Positions 11,799-23,363 of a stretch of DNA of 64,000 bases are shown in pieces. The position numbers and the translations under genes were made by a program. Within the stretch, counting starts at the first letter, position 1; every line of letters starts with the position of its first letter. The notes under the pieces are model-generated. The model did no database searches. It saw nothing but the letters and a program-made list of their open reading frames with translations, and had not been told where the DNA came from. The DNA comes from Clavulina sp. PMI_390 (taxonomy: Eukaryota; Basidiomycota; Agaricomycetes; Cantharellales; Hydnaceae), in the NCBI GenBank assembly GCA_015039315.1, contig WIDE01000069.1, positions 1-64,000 on the forward strand, in the 5' to 3' direction.

Positions 11799-13547
11799 AT
11801 GAGCGCTGGACCTCCTGTTGGACCTCTTTGGCTCGAAAAGGTCAACTTTGACATCGTATTCGCTATCATCTCCTGGCTTGATCCGCTGTCAGCAGTCCGC
11901 TTCAGTTGTGTGCGTTGTTGTTGGGGCATCGACACGAGAGAACCTCGCTGACACTTCATTATAACATCTCATAATCAAAGTCATGTAAAGTGCTACAACG
12001 GCTGATTGGCGATGAAGCAACCTCATATTATCAGAGTATGCGTGACGTGTACACCAAACATTGTCTTGCCCCACACTCCTTTCCAAACCTCTTGGTGAAC
12101 GACTTGAAACGCTTCTCCGCTCGCCCAAGCCAACTTCTCAAAGCGTTCGGAGACCCCACACAGCCTCTTCAGGTGACAGCTGACACGCACATCCTCGATT
12201 ATGAAAAGTTTCTTTCCGCGGGCCCGTCTAGCGACATTGATACTACACCAAGGATCGAATATCTGGATCCGTATCTTCTTCCAGGAGGACGATGGATCTT
12301 ATCTGGAATAATCATCGACGAGAGACCATCCACACACCTCTTCTGTTGGGATCGTACCGTCTCGCACGTCGATGGATCTTTTCTGCAACCTGTCGCGGCT
12401 TATCATTGGGAAGGACTCATGCCGAAGGATAAAACAAAGTGGCTTACAATCCAGCTTCATGGACTTCGTGAAGTCTCTTTGGCATTCGCATTGCATGGAG
12501 GGGGAAGGTAAGAGCCTTGCCGCATTCAATGGAAACTATCGACTCATGATGTACATACTTAGCACTACTTCACGAATTCACGAAATTATTTGCTTGCGCT
12601 GGGCGTTCGATTGTAATGCGCCGACCCTCAACCGTGTCGCTCGTCTGGAAGATAACCCTCAGTACATCGGGAAGTTCTATTTCCCAAGTTTCGAGCTACA
12701 AGGCGATTATTTGGTTTTTTTGAGCGCGAATTTGATCACTATTTGGAACTGGAAAGAGGATCGGATTGTAGCCATTGACAATACGTGGTGCGACCAGGTA
12801 AGAGGCCTATTACACGATTCTCATCCCTGACGACGCACCGCTTCTTCTCTTGCCTCTTAGGGACATGGCCCCCGTTCTATCGTGACCGCACTACCCCCTC
12901 ATATACTTGTTTTTCCCCAAAATAAGAGAGAAATCTACATTCTGGAGATACCCAACCTCCATGATGTAGGGACGACCGAGTCTTACCACCCCATTCCTCC
13001 AGCTTCCCTCACCCCGCAGCCCTTCCTTGAAAACGACGACGAAGAAGGACGTAGACACTATAGTCTATCAGTTCTCGATCACTGGCGGCCCCCGGCTCTC
13101 CGCTCAGGCATCGCTTTGCACAAAACTTCTCGACCTCACGAGGCTGGCCGTGACCTTCTTATTTCACTCCGTGCCACAGCCGCTCCTGTTTTTTCACCTG
13201 TATCAATTCCATCGTACTTCTCCTTCTCGCCCCGAGACGCGCATCTGTTGACAATGGCGAGCGGCCCGGAGGGTGCCATACTTGGCCTATACTGCTGGGG
13301 TTTATTCGGTGATGAAAAGGAGCCTCTAGAGGCAGAATTCTTCCCTTTTGTTGAGGGAGGTAGCCTCGCCGAACCAATACGGCGCGAATTTCTCGTACAA
13401 TTCCCTTATTATGGCAATATTGGTCCCTTATGTTTGGTCTCTGGTACAGCCATATTGGGGGATAAGCATCTCGGGCCGCAGCCAAAAACCCAGGTGGTCG
13501 GGATCGTATGTTTTGACCCTGAACAATTGGAAGATTCGCCAGAATGA
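11799..13547 (+). CDS. F-box-like protein, paralogue 1
   Basis: Four exons (11799-11909, 11981-12507, 12563-12797, 12861-13547) give 519 residues. The first exon encodes PLWLEKVNFDIVFAIISWLD followed by LSAVRFSC, an F-box-like helix pair. The central part contains YLDPYLLPGGRWILSGI and a WD/Kelch-like stretch (GDYLVFLSANLITIWNWKED), suggesting a beta-propeller-like substrate module as in many basidiomycete F-box proteins; this is inferred from pattern. The gene follows the alpha/beta hydrolase on the same strand and is duplicated as a unit with its 3' end. Exon lengths are identical to those of paralogue 2. Function is probably substrate recognition in an SCF ubiquitin ligase; the target is unknown. 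Confidence 0.85.
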
Positions 13548-13795
13548 ATTATCAGTCCGCAGGAATCCGTGTCAGGTATAATTATCCTTATCTCGGCCTC
13601 AATCTTTCCCCGTGCGCTTGTTGAAGCTTGAATGTTCCTATTTTAGGCTGGAATACTGCCCAAGATTCAAAATCGAGAGTTTATAGCCTCGGAATCCCCT
13701 CAATCCTATACATCACACCCTTTTAGAAGGATATGAATCCCAATCTGTAATCAAAGTCATCAGCTCAGTGAGATGGTTCCGAGCTTCCCCGTATT

Positions 13796-14165
13796 CAGCT
13801 CCTTATGCGATATTTTATTAGATCAGAGCTTGGTATCGCTAACTACGTCCAACGGAACTTCGGCTAGTCCTCCAACACTGTGTTCTTCGAGGAGATCACT
13901 AATGCGCTGGACCCTTGTCGAACGATGTTCTTTATTGGAAGTAAAGACTCGATTCTGAGCGGAGACGTAAGTTGCCCTTCTCGTCTTAGGTGTTTCGCCG
14001 GGCCAGTCCCTCATTTCGACTATCTTTACAGCGCATACGCAACTGCATAAAGCTTCATCGCGTAACAAAAGATCATCTTATATTCCCGCCTAATGCCGCC
14101 CACAGGGAAGCCTAGCTGCCCCAACATGCCCCGCATCATTGATCGGATAAAGGCCACTTAGTCTC
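13796..14165 (+). pseudogene. Remnant of the alpha/beta hydrolase 3' end
   Basis: Matches the last two coding exons and the intron between them of the hydrolase at 9620-11628. It begins at CAGCTCCTTATGCGATA and still shows ELGIAN, FFEEI, LDP and MFFIG blocks and a GTAAG donor, but has a TAG inside the first block (after VQRNFG) and a second stop after AAHREA. Upstream exons are absent. It marks the left edge of the second copy of a tandem duplication. Confidence 0.85.
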
Positions 14166-14360
14166 TATCGCCTTTATAACAATATATGATGATCCAGAGA
14201 CTGCTTCACGAGATTCTTCTGTTAAACGGCTTAGACCCAATCATTACTTTACGGCCGCTTGCATAGGCAGCGATCACGAACTACCCAGATTGTTTTGATA
14301 TGTTGTGCTACTCGGGAAAACTCCTTCTCCACTGGAGATCACTTTGAGGACGCAAGAGTT

Positions 14361-16119
14361 ATGAATGAAAGATCCTCGATTGGACCTCTTTGGATCGAAA
14401 AAATTAACTTTGACATCATCTTTACTATTGCCTCCTGGCTTGATCCACTGTCGGCAGTCCGCCTTAGCTTTGTGAGTGTTTGATGGCACATTGAGAGGGT
14501 AGAGATTCACTAACGCTTCGTTTTGGTCGCACGCGGTCATAGACATGCAAGCTGTTGCGAGGGCTGATTGGCAATCAGGCGCTTTCCTATTATCAAACTA
14601 TGCGTAATGTGTACACCAGATACTGCATTGCTCCACATTCCTTCCCGAACCTCTTGGTGCAAGACTTAAAGCGCTTCTCCGCTCGCTCTGACCGCCTCCT
14701 AAAAGCCTTCAAAGATCCCGAAATGCCTCTCCAGGCAACAATGGAGATATGCACTCTTAATTACGAAGCGTTTTTCCCAGCTGCCTCGCCTGAGAACATT
14801 GGTACTACGCGAAGGGTCGAATATCTGGACCCGTATCTCCTCCCGGGCGGAAGATGGATCTTATCTGGTATCATCGTTGACGACACACAATTTACACACC
14901 TCGTCTGCTGGGACCGTACCGCCTCGCATATTGGTGAATCTTCTTTGCAACCTATTGCGAGATATACCTGGGAAGGATTCAGGCCGACGAGTAAAACAAA
15001 CTGGCTAACTAGCCAACTCCATGGATCCTACGAAGTATCTCTGGCCTTCTCACTGCGTCAGGGCGGAAGGTAAGAACTTTGCAGCGCATAACTCAGCCCA
15101 TTAGCCCATGAGACATAACACGCATCTCTAGGACCACTTCACGAGTTCATGATATCATTCTGTTAAGCTGGGGAGTCAATATTGGTTTACCAATGATTAC
15201 ACATGCAGCTCGTTTGGAGGATACTCCTCACTACATCGGAAATGATTATTTCCCAAGTTTCGAACTGCAAGGGGACTATCTGGTGCTTATCAGTGCCAAG
15301 TTAATCACCATTTGGAATTGGAAAGAAAATCGTGTCACAGTCATGGACAACGAGTGGCACAGACAGGTATGAGGCCACTTCTGCATTTCGTGCACAAGAC
15401 AACATACCATATTGCCCTCCAACTTCCCACAGGAAGTTAACTCATATTCCGTGATAACTGCTTTACTGCCCCATATCTTCGTTTTCCCTCGAGATAGAAG
15501 AGAGGTCATTATTTTGGAGATGCCCGAACTCCATCACGTGGGCACAACTGAGTCTTACCGCCCTGTTCCCCCGACTTCCCTTACCTCGCAACCCTTCCTT
15601 GACAACGGTACAGAAGGATATGGATACTCGAGTTTATCCGTTCTCGAAAACTGGAAGCCCCCGGCTCTCCGCTCCGGTATTGCTGCACACGAGACCTGGA
15701 GACCTCGCAGAGTTGGTGGTGACCTACTATATTTAATCTCACTGCGGGAAACAAATACACCCGCCCTTTCCCCTCGATCGATCCCCTCATCCTCTTTTTC
15801 TGGCAGAGATGCGCAGTCGTGGAGCGTAATGAGCGGCCCAGAGGGTGGAATACTCGTTCTAAACCATTGGGGTTTCTTTCCTGGCGAAGAAGAGCCTCTG
15901 GAGACCAACTTTCTCCCTTTAATGGAAAAAGGTACTGCTGACAAGCCAATCCAGCGAGAAATCCTTGTACGGTTCCCACACTCAGGCAATATAGGTCCTC
16001 TGTGTTTTGTCTCTGGAACAAGCATGATGAGAAACATAGGCATTGGGCGGCAACCAAAGACTCAGCTGGTTGGGATTGTTTGCTTTGACTCAGAAAGACC
16101 AGAAAACCTGGCAGAATGA
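14361..16119 (+). CDS. F-box-like protein, paralogue 2
   Basis: Four exons (14361-14471, 14543-15069, 15132-15366, 15433-16119) give 519 residues. Each exon has exactly the length of its counterpart in paralogue 1 (111, 527, 235, 687), so coding indels are absent or compensated and selection on the protein is likely. The N-terminus has PLWIEKINFDIIFTIASWLD, the F-box-like part; YLDPYLLPGGRWILSGI is perfectly shared. Start was chosen at the ATG that gives the same exon-1 length as the partner. It follows the hydrolase remnant, so the duplicated hydrolase was lost while this gene was kept. The substrate may differ from that of paralogue 1, since many surface positions differ. Confidence 0.85.
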
Positions 16120-16889
16120 TCTGCTGACTAGATTACTCAAATTACTTATCCCATTTACTCATAAATGACACTTCCCAGATCGCGGTTGTGCTCTAAGGAA
16201 TGGTGTTATACCGATACTAGGTTTCGGTTCTTCAGTCCTGCCACCACCATTATCCAATACATTATGATTAGAATTGACTGTGTAATAGGTCGAACGCACT
16301 TCAGATGAAGCGTGAGTAAGGTTCCTCACATGTGCACTGGTGGTAACGTAATGGCAACCAGGAGCCAAGTTGAGTTTATTCGAGAGAAACCCAATTTTAG
16401 GAGATTATCATGATCCTTCCCACTGTTCAGTCAGCTTGCAAAGTTGTCTGCGTTCATGTTTACGATGTTCAGGCTGTTGTCACTTTGGTCTGAGCACCTG
16501 CTGTATTTGTATCAAGACAAAGTCACATCGCCTTGTGTAGTAACACATTTTATAGTCTCCCAAAATCTTTCGGATTGAGAATTCACTCGACGTTTTGCTA
16601 GGCTATTGATCACCAATGAGCATGCGAGTGTACTACGGAAGCCGGGATGGTGCCACGCTTCCCCGTTTCCGGACTCCGCCATCCGACCTTCGAGGCATTC
16701 AGTCCTCGGACGCCCACAACATGGCGGCCGCCGTCGAGGTCAGTGCTGTCAGGATCGACTGGATCGTTTACGCACACTACTCCTTCGATGTTGCGTATAA
16801 AAGGGGGGTGAGATCCTGGATGGTAGTCTCACCAGCTGATGCGCTCGCTTCTCCACCACTGGATCAATCGACACATTTCTCAACGCATC
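16120..16889. other. Intergenic region upstream of SDR gene
   Basis: No gene seen. It contains the probable promoter of the SDR gene downstream; small open frames (69-101 codons) have no recognised motif. Confidence 0.5.
16796..16804 (+). promoter_or_regulatory. TATA box of the SDR gene
   Basis: TATAAAAGG, an almost consensus TATA box, 86 bases before the ATG at 16890. Confidence 0.65.
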
Positions 16890-18360
16890 ATGGCCTTCAC
16901 CGAAAAGACAACTGCTGCTGAGGTAGTAGAGGCCTACAAAAATGATGTACAGGGAAAGAATAGTGCGTCTCCTTCCTTAGCAAACTTTGTTCGTCTCTTG
17001 CACTTATGAGAGCCACGTTCCTAGTTGTAATCACTGGTGTCAGTCCCAAATCCTTTGGTGCGGCGAATGTCGCTGCTCTAGCTCCCTACGCCAAGACCAT
17101 TATTGCCACCAGCCGCTCGCGCGAAAGGTTCTTTGTCGTGTCCTCTATACTATCTGGATCGATCTGACTTAACAAATTCTCCACTGTCGCCAGAGCTGAA
17201 GAGGCGGTCGCAGAGATCCGAAAAGCTCACCCAGAGACTGATATTCGCGCTGTAGCCCTTGACTTGGCGGATGGCGCTTCGATTCGCGCAGCCGGCCTTG
17301 AGGTTATTGGGTATGGAATTCCTATCCATGTACGTGGCGAAAGTTCCTGCAGCCTTGTCGTTGTCTAACCCACATTCCTCTCCATTTCGTCGTTTAGGTC
17401 CTAATCAACAATGCTGCGAGTGCTCAACCTGCAGCTCTCGTGCGCACCAAGGAGAATTTCGAGTCCCAAATCGGCGTTGCACATTATGGACACTTCCTTT
17501 TGACTTCGATGCTATTTCCTGCTTTGCTTTCCTCTCGCTCTGACTCGTGGAAGCCCCGCGTTGTTGGTGTTACTTCGCTCGCCGCGCTTCATGGTAACGG
17601 TATCCGCTGGGATGATATCAACTACGAGAAGCGGCCTGAGGAATGGAATCCTAATGCTTCCCATGGACAGAGTAAGACTGCGGTGGGTTTATTCACGGTG
17701 GGATTAGCCCGGAAGTATGGTGATGAGGGGGTCCTCGCCTTCTCCGCCCATCCAGGAGGTAAGTGCGCCGACAATCTATCGCCCGGGATCATACTTCATT
17801 CTATCCACCTCTATGTGCTAATGCGCTCTCCCTTGCTTCTCAATAGTTTCCCTCGAGACGAATAGAGGAAGCTTGATCAACCTGGACGCCATGAGAGCTG
17901 CAGGTTTGCTACAGAAGTTCTTGTTGGCCCGTCGATTTCTTCTCACTTTGTCTCCGCTTGTCATCGACGTTCGTAGGTCTCCTCAATCCTGATGGAACAT
18001 GGAATATCACCATCAAAACTATGGAACAGGGAGCCGCAAGGTTCGTTTGCTCCTTTCGTCGCACATTCTCTCTCATTATCGGGCACGACTTGATTTACTA
18101 TTCTCGTCTTCCTCGTTGATATTAGTGCCCTCTATGCTGCGTTCGATTCATCCCTTGCATCCCACAATGGCGAGCTTGTCATGGATTGTGGCCTGGCTTC
18201 AGCCGTGAGGCCTATTCCTGACCATTACAAATCCGCTGTGAGTGTTATGAATTTGCTTGCACGACCAGACGTTGACTATGAAGGTTCATCAAATTAGGAG
18301 GCAGCGATGAAGCTTTGGGCCGCCACCGAGGAAGCCTGGAACATTAAGTTTGGAGCGTGA
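16890..18360 (+). CDS. Short-chain dehydrogenase/reductase family protein
   Basis: Eight exons (16890-16962, 17025-17127, 17194-17329, 17398-17758, 17847-17903, 17977-18040, 18126-18237, 18298-18360) give 322 residues. The Rossmann fold is clear: VVITGVSPKSFGAANVAAL is the glycine-motif region for NAD(P), followed by LDLADGASI and the structural NNAAS. It resembles the fungal WWOX/retinol-dehydrogenase-like SDR group (KYGDEGV, FSAHPG). The catalytic Ser region is GVTSLAALHG. At the catalytic Tyr of YxxxK the sequence reads HGQSK (codon CAT), so the proton-donating Tyr appears to be His. The protein may be inactive or have an altered mechanism. The gene has its own TATA box and converges on the CPSF6-like gene. 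Confidence 0.85.
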
Positions 18361-18705
18361 CCTTGATAATACAGAATTGGAGTAGACTACTGTTAAGAAA
18401 AAGTCATCCTTATCGAATTACAACCGAGTCTCGAGATTTATCAGCCATTCTCCGAGCGAAAAGCATTTTAGCACGCCTAAATAGCTTCCTGTGAAGCCAT
18501 GATAAATTCAGTTTTTGCTCTTCTATGGGACTCTTGAGCTAGTGTACGGCTGTGAATCGCGCGGTTCCCACAAGGCACGATCACTGGGAATAGATCTGAA
18601 GTGGACACGCCAGCCCAGCATCAAGAATGTTTTTGACATCGGGATTCTAGCCTAATGGATGATACAAACATGGAAGCGGATAGCAAGAGATCTCTGGACA
18701 TGAGC
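18361..18705. other. Convergent 3' spacer
   Basis: Lies between the stop codons of the SDR gene and the CPSF6-like gene. It should contain both polyadenylation regions; no coding signal seen. Confidence 0.6.
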
Positions 18706-20358
18706 TCAATCAAACCGAGAACGCTTCGCAGCTTTTGGCCCATCCGGCGCGTTCGGAGGTGGCCCATTCGAATTGTTCTGACCACCAACAAAAGCAGGGT
18801 TGAAATGCCCTCCTCCTCCAGCACCGTTCCCGCCCATACCCATGCCCATCATCGGGTTCATACCCATCATTCCCATCGGAAAGCCCCCTCGCCCCATCCC
18901 ACCACCACCAGGTCCTCCCCCGCGGAAGTTCTGCTGCTGAGGACCACCACCGCCAGCACCGCCTCGCCCACGCCCTGCAGCGCCTGACATCATGTTCATG
19001 ATCGCGGCTGGGTTCATCCCCATCGGGTTCATGCCGTTCATGCCATTCATACCCATACCCATGCCCATGCCCATCATCGGGTTCATACCTATCATGCCGT
19101 TGCCAGCCATCCCCTGCTGGTTCGGTTGCGGTTGTGCCTGCACCTGCTGCTGCTGCTGGTTGTTGAAGTTGTTGTTACTATTGTTGTTGTTATAGTTGTT
19201 GTTGTTGTTGCGGTTTTGGTACCCGCCGCGTCCACCGCCCATGCCACCTTGGTTGTAGCCACCCCGACCACCGCCGCCGGCACCCATGCCTACCTTGTTC
19301 GGCGGATCTGTGAAAGTATCATGAAAGAACGCGGGAAGTGAGTTGCGGACAGAAGCACCGACGCGTAGAGAGTGATACGTAGAGAGATCAGCACAGTCAA
19401 CAATGTCAGATGATAGGCTGCAAAGTCTCACCTTTTGGCAGTGTTTTGAATGGATTCCCATCAGCCGAACGAGCAAACGACACAGTTGCTATGCGGCCGT
19501 GTATTTCGCTAGGTACAATGACAGGTACGAATGTGATGTTAGCGAGCGCACTCGGCTGTAATGAGACGACATACTTTGCGTCAAGATAAGCCTTCACTCT
19601 TTGAGCATTGACGTTATTCTGGAGTTCCATGAAGGCGGTGCTAAAGAAAGAAACATGGAAGGTAAGATTCGGCCAAGGTATCAGAGAGAAATCAAAGAAG
19701 GCACGTACCCTTTGCTCTTCCCGTTGACTTTATGCTCGGAGAACTGGATGTCCTTGAGGTCTACATTGACGCCCGCGGCTATTGCCGCTTGTCTTAGGTC
19801 CTCATCAGTGCACCACTACGGCGAGGAAATTATTTACAGTCAGCACACCTGACAGTGAACGTAATTGATAATGATGCAGAGGTCACATACCCAAGGCAGT
19901 TCTCCAATATAGATACAGTCCTCGGCCAAATCTCCCATTGGCATCATGGGTTGTGCATTTTGTGGTTGGGGGGTCGCTACAGAAGTTTCCTAATGGGGAG
20001 GGCATGGATGTCAACAATGATGTTGGGTAAAGAATATAAATCCAAGAATATTTTGGCAATACCAACGAGACATTGGAAGTTATTAAAGGGTATTGTACAC
20101 ATACATCTGTAGCATCGTATCCATTTGCGGGCTCTACACTTGCGTCTCGGCCGCGCTTGTCACCCACAGCAGGGTCACGCTCCTGCTCATTTACAGGAAT
20201 AGTCGCTGGCTGGAACAAGGGATCATACATGAATGATACATCATCGTATACATATTACGAAACTTTCGGTAACACAACTCGAATCTTACCGGCTCTTCCT
20301 CTTCTTCGTAGTGATCATCCTCATATTCGCCATAGAGGTCAATGTCTTGCTCGGTCAT
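18706..20358 (-). CDS. CPSF6/CFIm68-like RNA-binding protein
   Basis: Seven exons on the minus strand (20358-20290, 20209-20105, 19989-19891, 19815-19709, 19640-19575, 19508-19432, 19307-18706) give 374 residues. The acidic start [15 protein letters not shown] resembles the CPSF6 N-terminus. An RRM (residues ~80-160) carries [16 protein letters not shown] (RNP2), NGKSKGTAFMEL (RNP1) and the trailing NEIHGR, matching CFIm68 order (YIGNLTWW, GQSKG, ELHG). Known CFIm68 proteins bind the CFIm25 dimer and choose poly(A) sites in the nucleus. The rest is low complexity: Gly, Asn, Gln and Met-rich with repeated GMNPM and MGMGMG, ending in a basic tail KAAKRSRFD that may act as a nuclear signal. No RS-rich domain is present, unlike the animal protein. 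Confidence 0.85.
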
Positions 20359-21136
20359 GTTTGTGGATCAGATAGAATTGGCAGATATACTGCATCACAT
20401 TCATCGTGTAGCGACAACATGATTGAGTCCACAGTTGGATGATACATGCAGAGAGAGTGGATGCGACAAGAGTGTCCAAGCATGGAATGTGCATACAGAG
20501 TGGAGTCATGATGGTAGCAACATATGCCAGCCAGCGAGATACATAAGTAATGCCAGAATCCGAAAAGGAAAGAGTGCAATCTTACAGAGGACTAGAAAGT
20601 ATCAAGAGAGGTGAGTACACGTGAAGCGAGGAGGACGGGATGTGGTGCCAGTTGTTGCACAGGTAAACACCGAGGCGTGGGAATCCGGCACAAACAAGTG
20701 CCGCAACTTGCCCTCACTCGCAATAGATAATGATGCTCCCCACCATGAAATCAACGATCTCCCTGAATCTTCTCATATGAACCTATATATAGAGCTACTC
20801 TATCTACTTGATGGTCATACTAGCAACCTGAATTAGCCAACGTCTTGGCGTGCTTCTTCTTGCCATTTATGGCGCTAACGCCTAGAGACTGAGCGTCACC
20901 TGGGCTCTCTCAAAATAGTGTACCCTGGGCAAACCAGCCTCCTTCACCCCCTAAATCTAACTTCCACACGCCACGGCGGCCTAAAAACTCCACCGACAAG
21001 CGCGCGAGGTTGTATGAACACCGTTCAGAACCACGGGCTCTCATCGGCCGACTTTTGTATATATTTGCCACATCTGTCTGCTCACTCGATCAGCCAGGTC
21101 TCCCCTTCCTCCCATCTCACAGATTTTCCCCTAAAC
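20359..21136. other. Divergent intergenic region
   Basis: Holds the promoters of the CPSF6-like gene (minus) and the aminotransferase gene (plus). A TATATA-containing run near 21050-21062 lies about 75-85 bases before the aminotransferase ATG and is followed by a C/T-rich tract, common near fungal start sites. Confidence 0.5.
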
Positions 21137-23238
21137 ATGTCGCCAGGCTCTAAACTCGTTCCAACGCCGGAGAACCCGTTCATCTTCCCGATCTCTGACA
21201 AAATCAAGGAGGAAGTCGTCAAGGAAGATGTATGCATTCCGATCTCCCGCCACTTGACTCGAATCGTGCTGAAGATTTTTTGGATTTCTCCCCTTCTTTT
21301 CACCGCAGGTCTGGAGTGTATTTTCCCCGGCCTCTGGACATGTCCCAAAGGCGAGCAGCGTCATCACACGACATGTGATATGCATATGACTAACCTGATT
21401 TCTCAATTTACCCCGCATCCATCTCGCTGGCACAGGACTCGGTGAACCTTGGTCAAGGGTTCATGAACTGGGCTCCCCCCGAATACGTCCGCAAAGCAGC
21501 AGCTGCAGCGATCGAGAATGTCGAAACCAACCACTACTCGGTGACTAAAGGTCGTCAGCGGCTTCGGAATGCGCTCAGCAAATGGTTCTCTCCAAGTTTT
21601 GGGCGTGAAATCGACCCTAACACCGAGATTGTTGTCACTGCTGGCGCCAACGAAGGTATTACTTTCTCCGCGCGAGTCCTATACCGGGTCCCTGATCCTT
21701 GACTTTGGCAGGAATGTATGCGTTCGAGGCGGCGTTTTTGCGACCTGATGAGGAGGTGATCATGTTTGAGCCCTTCTTCGACCAATACCTCTGCAACACG
21801 ACGTTCCAAAACGGCAAACCAGTTTTCGTTGCAATGGATCCTCCGACCAACACCTCTGGTGTCAGCAGCAGCACCGAGTGGAAGATCAATATCGAGAAGC
21901 TTCGTGCCGCCATTACACCCAAGACTAAGATGATGTGAGGAGCATCCTCTCACCCTGCCCTCTGAAGCTGACTATTCTTTCGATCAAGCATTGTGAATAC
22001 CCCGCACAACCCGTAAGCACCATCACGCGTTACCTTAGTGCTTCCGCTGAATTTATTATATACAGCATCGGCAAGGTTTTCACTGCCGATGAGCTTCGCG
22101 CGATTGGGAGAGTAGCCGAAGAATTCAATCTTCTTATTTGCGCGGATGAAGTGGTACGTTCCGGGCCCCTTGTAGCACCCCACGCCATTATCTCGTCTGA
22201 TTATCTTTTTAATTGCAGTACGACTGCCTCACATTCGATGCAGAGCACATCAGGATTGCCGCCCTCGATAACTTCTGGGAGCGGACCCTGACTATCGGTT
22301 CGGCTGTGAGTCTCTGGGGTCCCTTCTGACTTCATTTCTCGTATTGATTCCATCCACCGCAGGGCAAATCGTTCTCTTGCACCGGTTGGAGAGTCGGTAG
22401 GTCCCCCATGTGCGATTGTGAATGATTGATCGCTTATGTAGCGACTTTATCTATAGGTTGGTGCATTGGTCCTCCTCACCTCGTGAAGCCCACTCTCGCA
22501 GCGACAACTCGCATCATATACGGTTGGTATCTCAACCTTCATTCCCCAAACTTTTTGAAATCTGATACACTCCCGAATCTTCTCGTGGGCAGCTGTCAAT
22601 TCTCCTCTCCAAGAGGCTACTGCCGTTGGGTTCGAAGAAGCCGCAGAGCGTGACTTCTTCCCAACCCAAATCAGCGAGTACAAGGCTCGCCGGGCCATCC
22701 TCACCGAAGCGCTAGACGAGATCGGCCTCCCATACTCTATGCCGGATGGTGCCTATTTCATCCTGATGGATAACTCAAGGGTCAAGTTACCTGATGATTT
22801 CGTTATCCCCGACATGGTTTGTTTTCTTCTCTTGCTTGAACCTACATCTTGTAGCATAACCTGACCTGAGGTCTCTCTCTCTCGACCCATCACTATGCTT
22901 CATCTAGCTGAAGAACCGCCCGAAGGACTGGCATGTCTCGTGGTTTATGGCACACACTATCGGAGTCGTGGCCATCCCTGCTTCTGAGTGAGTCCTCAAC
23001 GCGTTGTCTACCCATCCCTCAAATTGACGTTTCCCTTGTCTACCTAGCTTTTACTCTGAGTACGTTCTGATCGCTTCTCGTCTAATTGTTTTTCATCACA
23101 TCCTTACCAATTCTCTCCAGGCCACACAAACATATTGGGGCAAACTTCACTCGTTTCTCATTCTGCAAGGATCTAGAAACGATGCAGAAAGGTGCAGACC
23201 GCTTGAGATTACTCAAGAAATACATCACTCCCTTGTGA
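21137..23238 (+). CDS. Class I/II aminotransferase, kynurenine aminotransferase-like
   Basis: A PLP-dependent fold-type I aminotransferase close to BNA3/KYAT (kynurenine-oxoglutarate or glutamine transaminase). Early blocks are NLGQGFMNWAPPEYV and NHYSVTKGRQRLRNALS. TAGANEGMYAFEAA binds the cofactor phosphate. IIVNTPHNPIGKVFT and the ADEVYD segment line the cofactor; GSAGKSFSCTGWRVGW carries the Schiff-base Lys. The C-terminus has FTRFSFCKDLETM with the substrate-carboxylate Arg. Confident early exons are 21137-21229, 21436-21655, 21712-21934, 21989-22012, 22066-22153, 22219-22305 and 22363-22396, then 22457 onward; the junction after exon 2 (about 21309-21370) is uncertain. One exon is only 24 nt and encodes the NTPHNP motif. 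Location, cytosolic or mitochondrial, is not evident; no clear targeting peptide. Confidence 0.85.
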
Positions 23239-23363
23239 GATGGTAAAGTAGACTTTTTGAACTACCCCGTGTCTCCATGTGTGTACACTAGAAACGATCA
23301 ATGAATATGTACTAATGTACTGCTTACATTCGATGCTTGTAAGAATGAGCATAAGTGATTGGA

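Larger units (their letters stand above)
13796..16119 (+). repeat. Second copy of a tandem segmental duplication
   Basis: The order hydrolase 3' end, spacer, F-box-like gene at about 11236-13547 recurs at 13796-16119, same orientation. Even the non-coding spacer keeps recognisable similarity (for example GTTGTTTTGACATGTTG against ATTGTTTTGATATGTTG). The unit is about 2.4 kb. Confidence 0.85.

Noticed and set aside
18992..19341. Leu/Val-rich, membrane-like plus-strand frames
   Set aside because: They are the reverse complement of the Asn/Gln/Met repeats of the CPSF6-like tail, not a real membrane protein.
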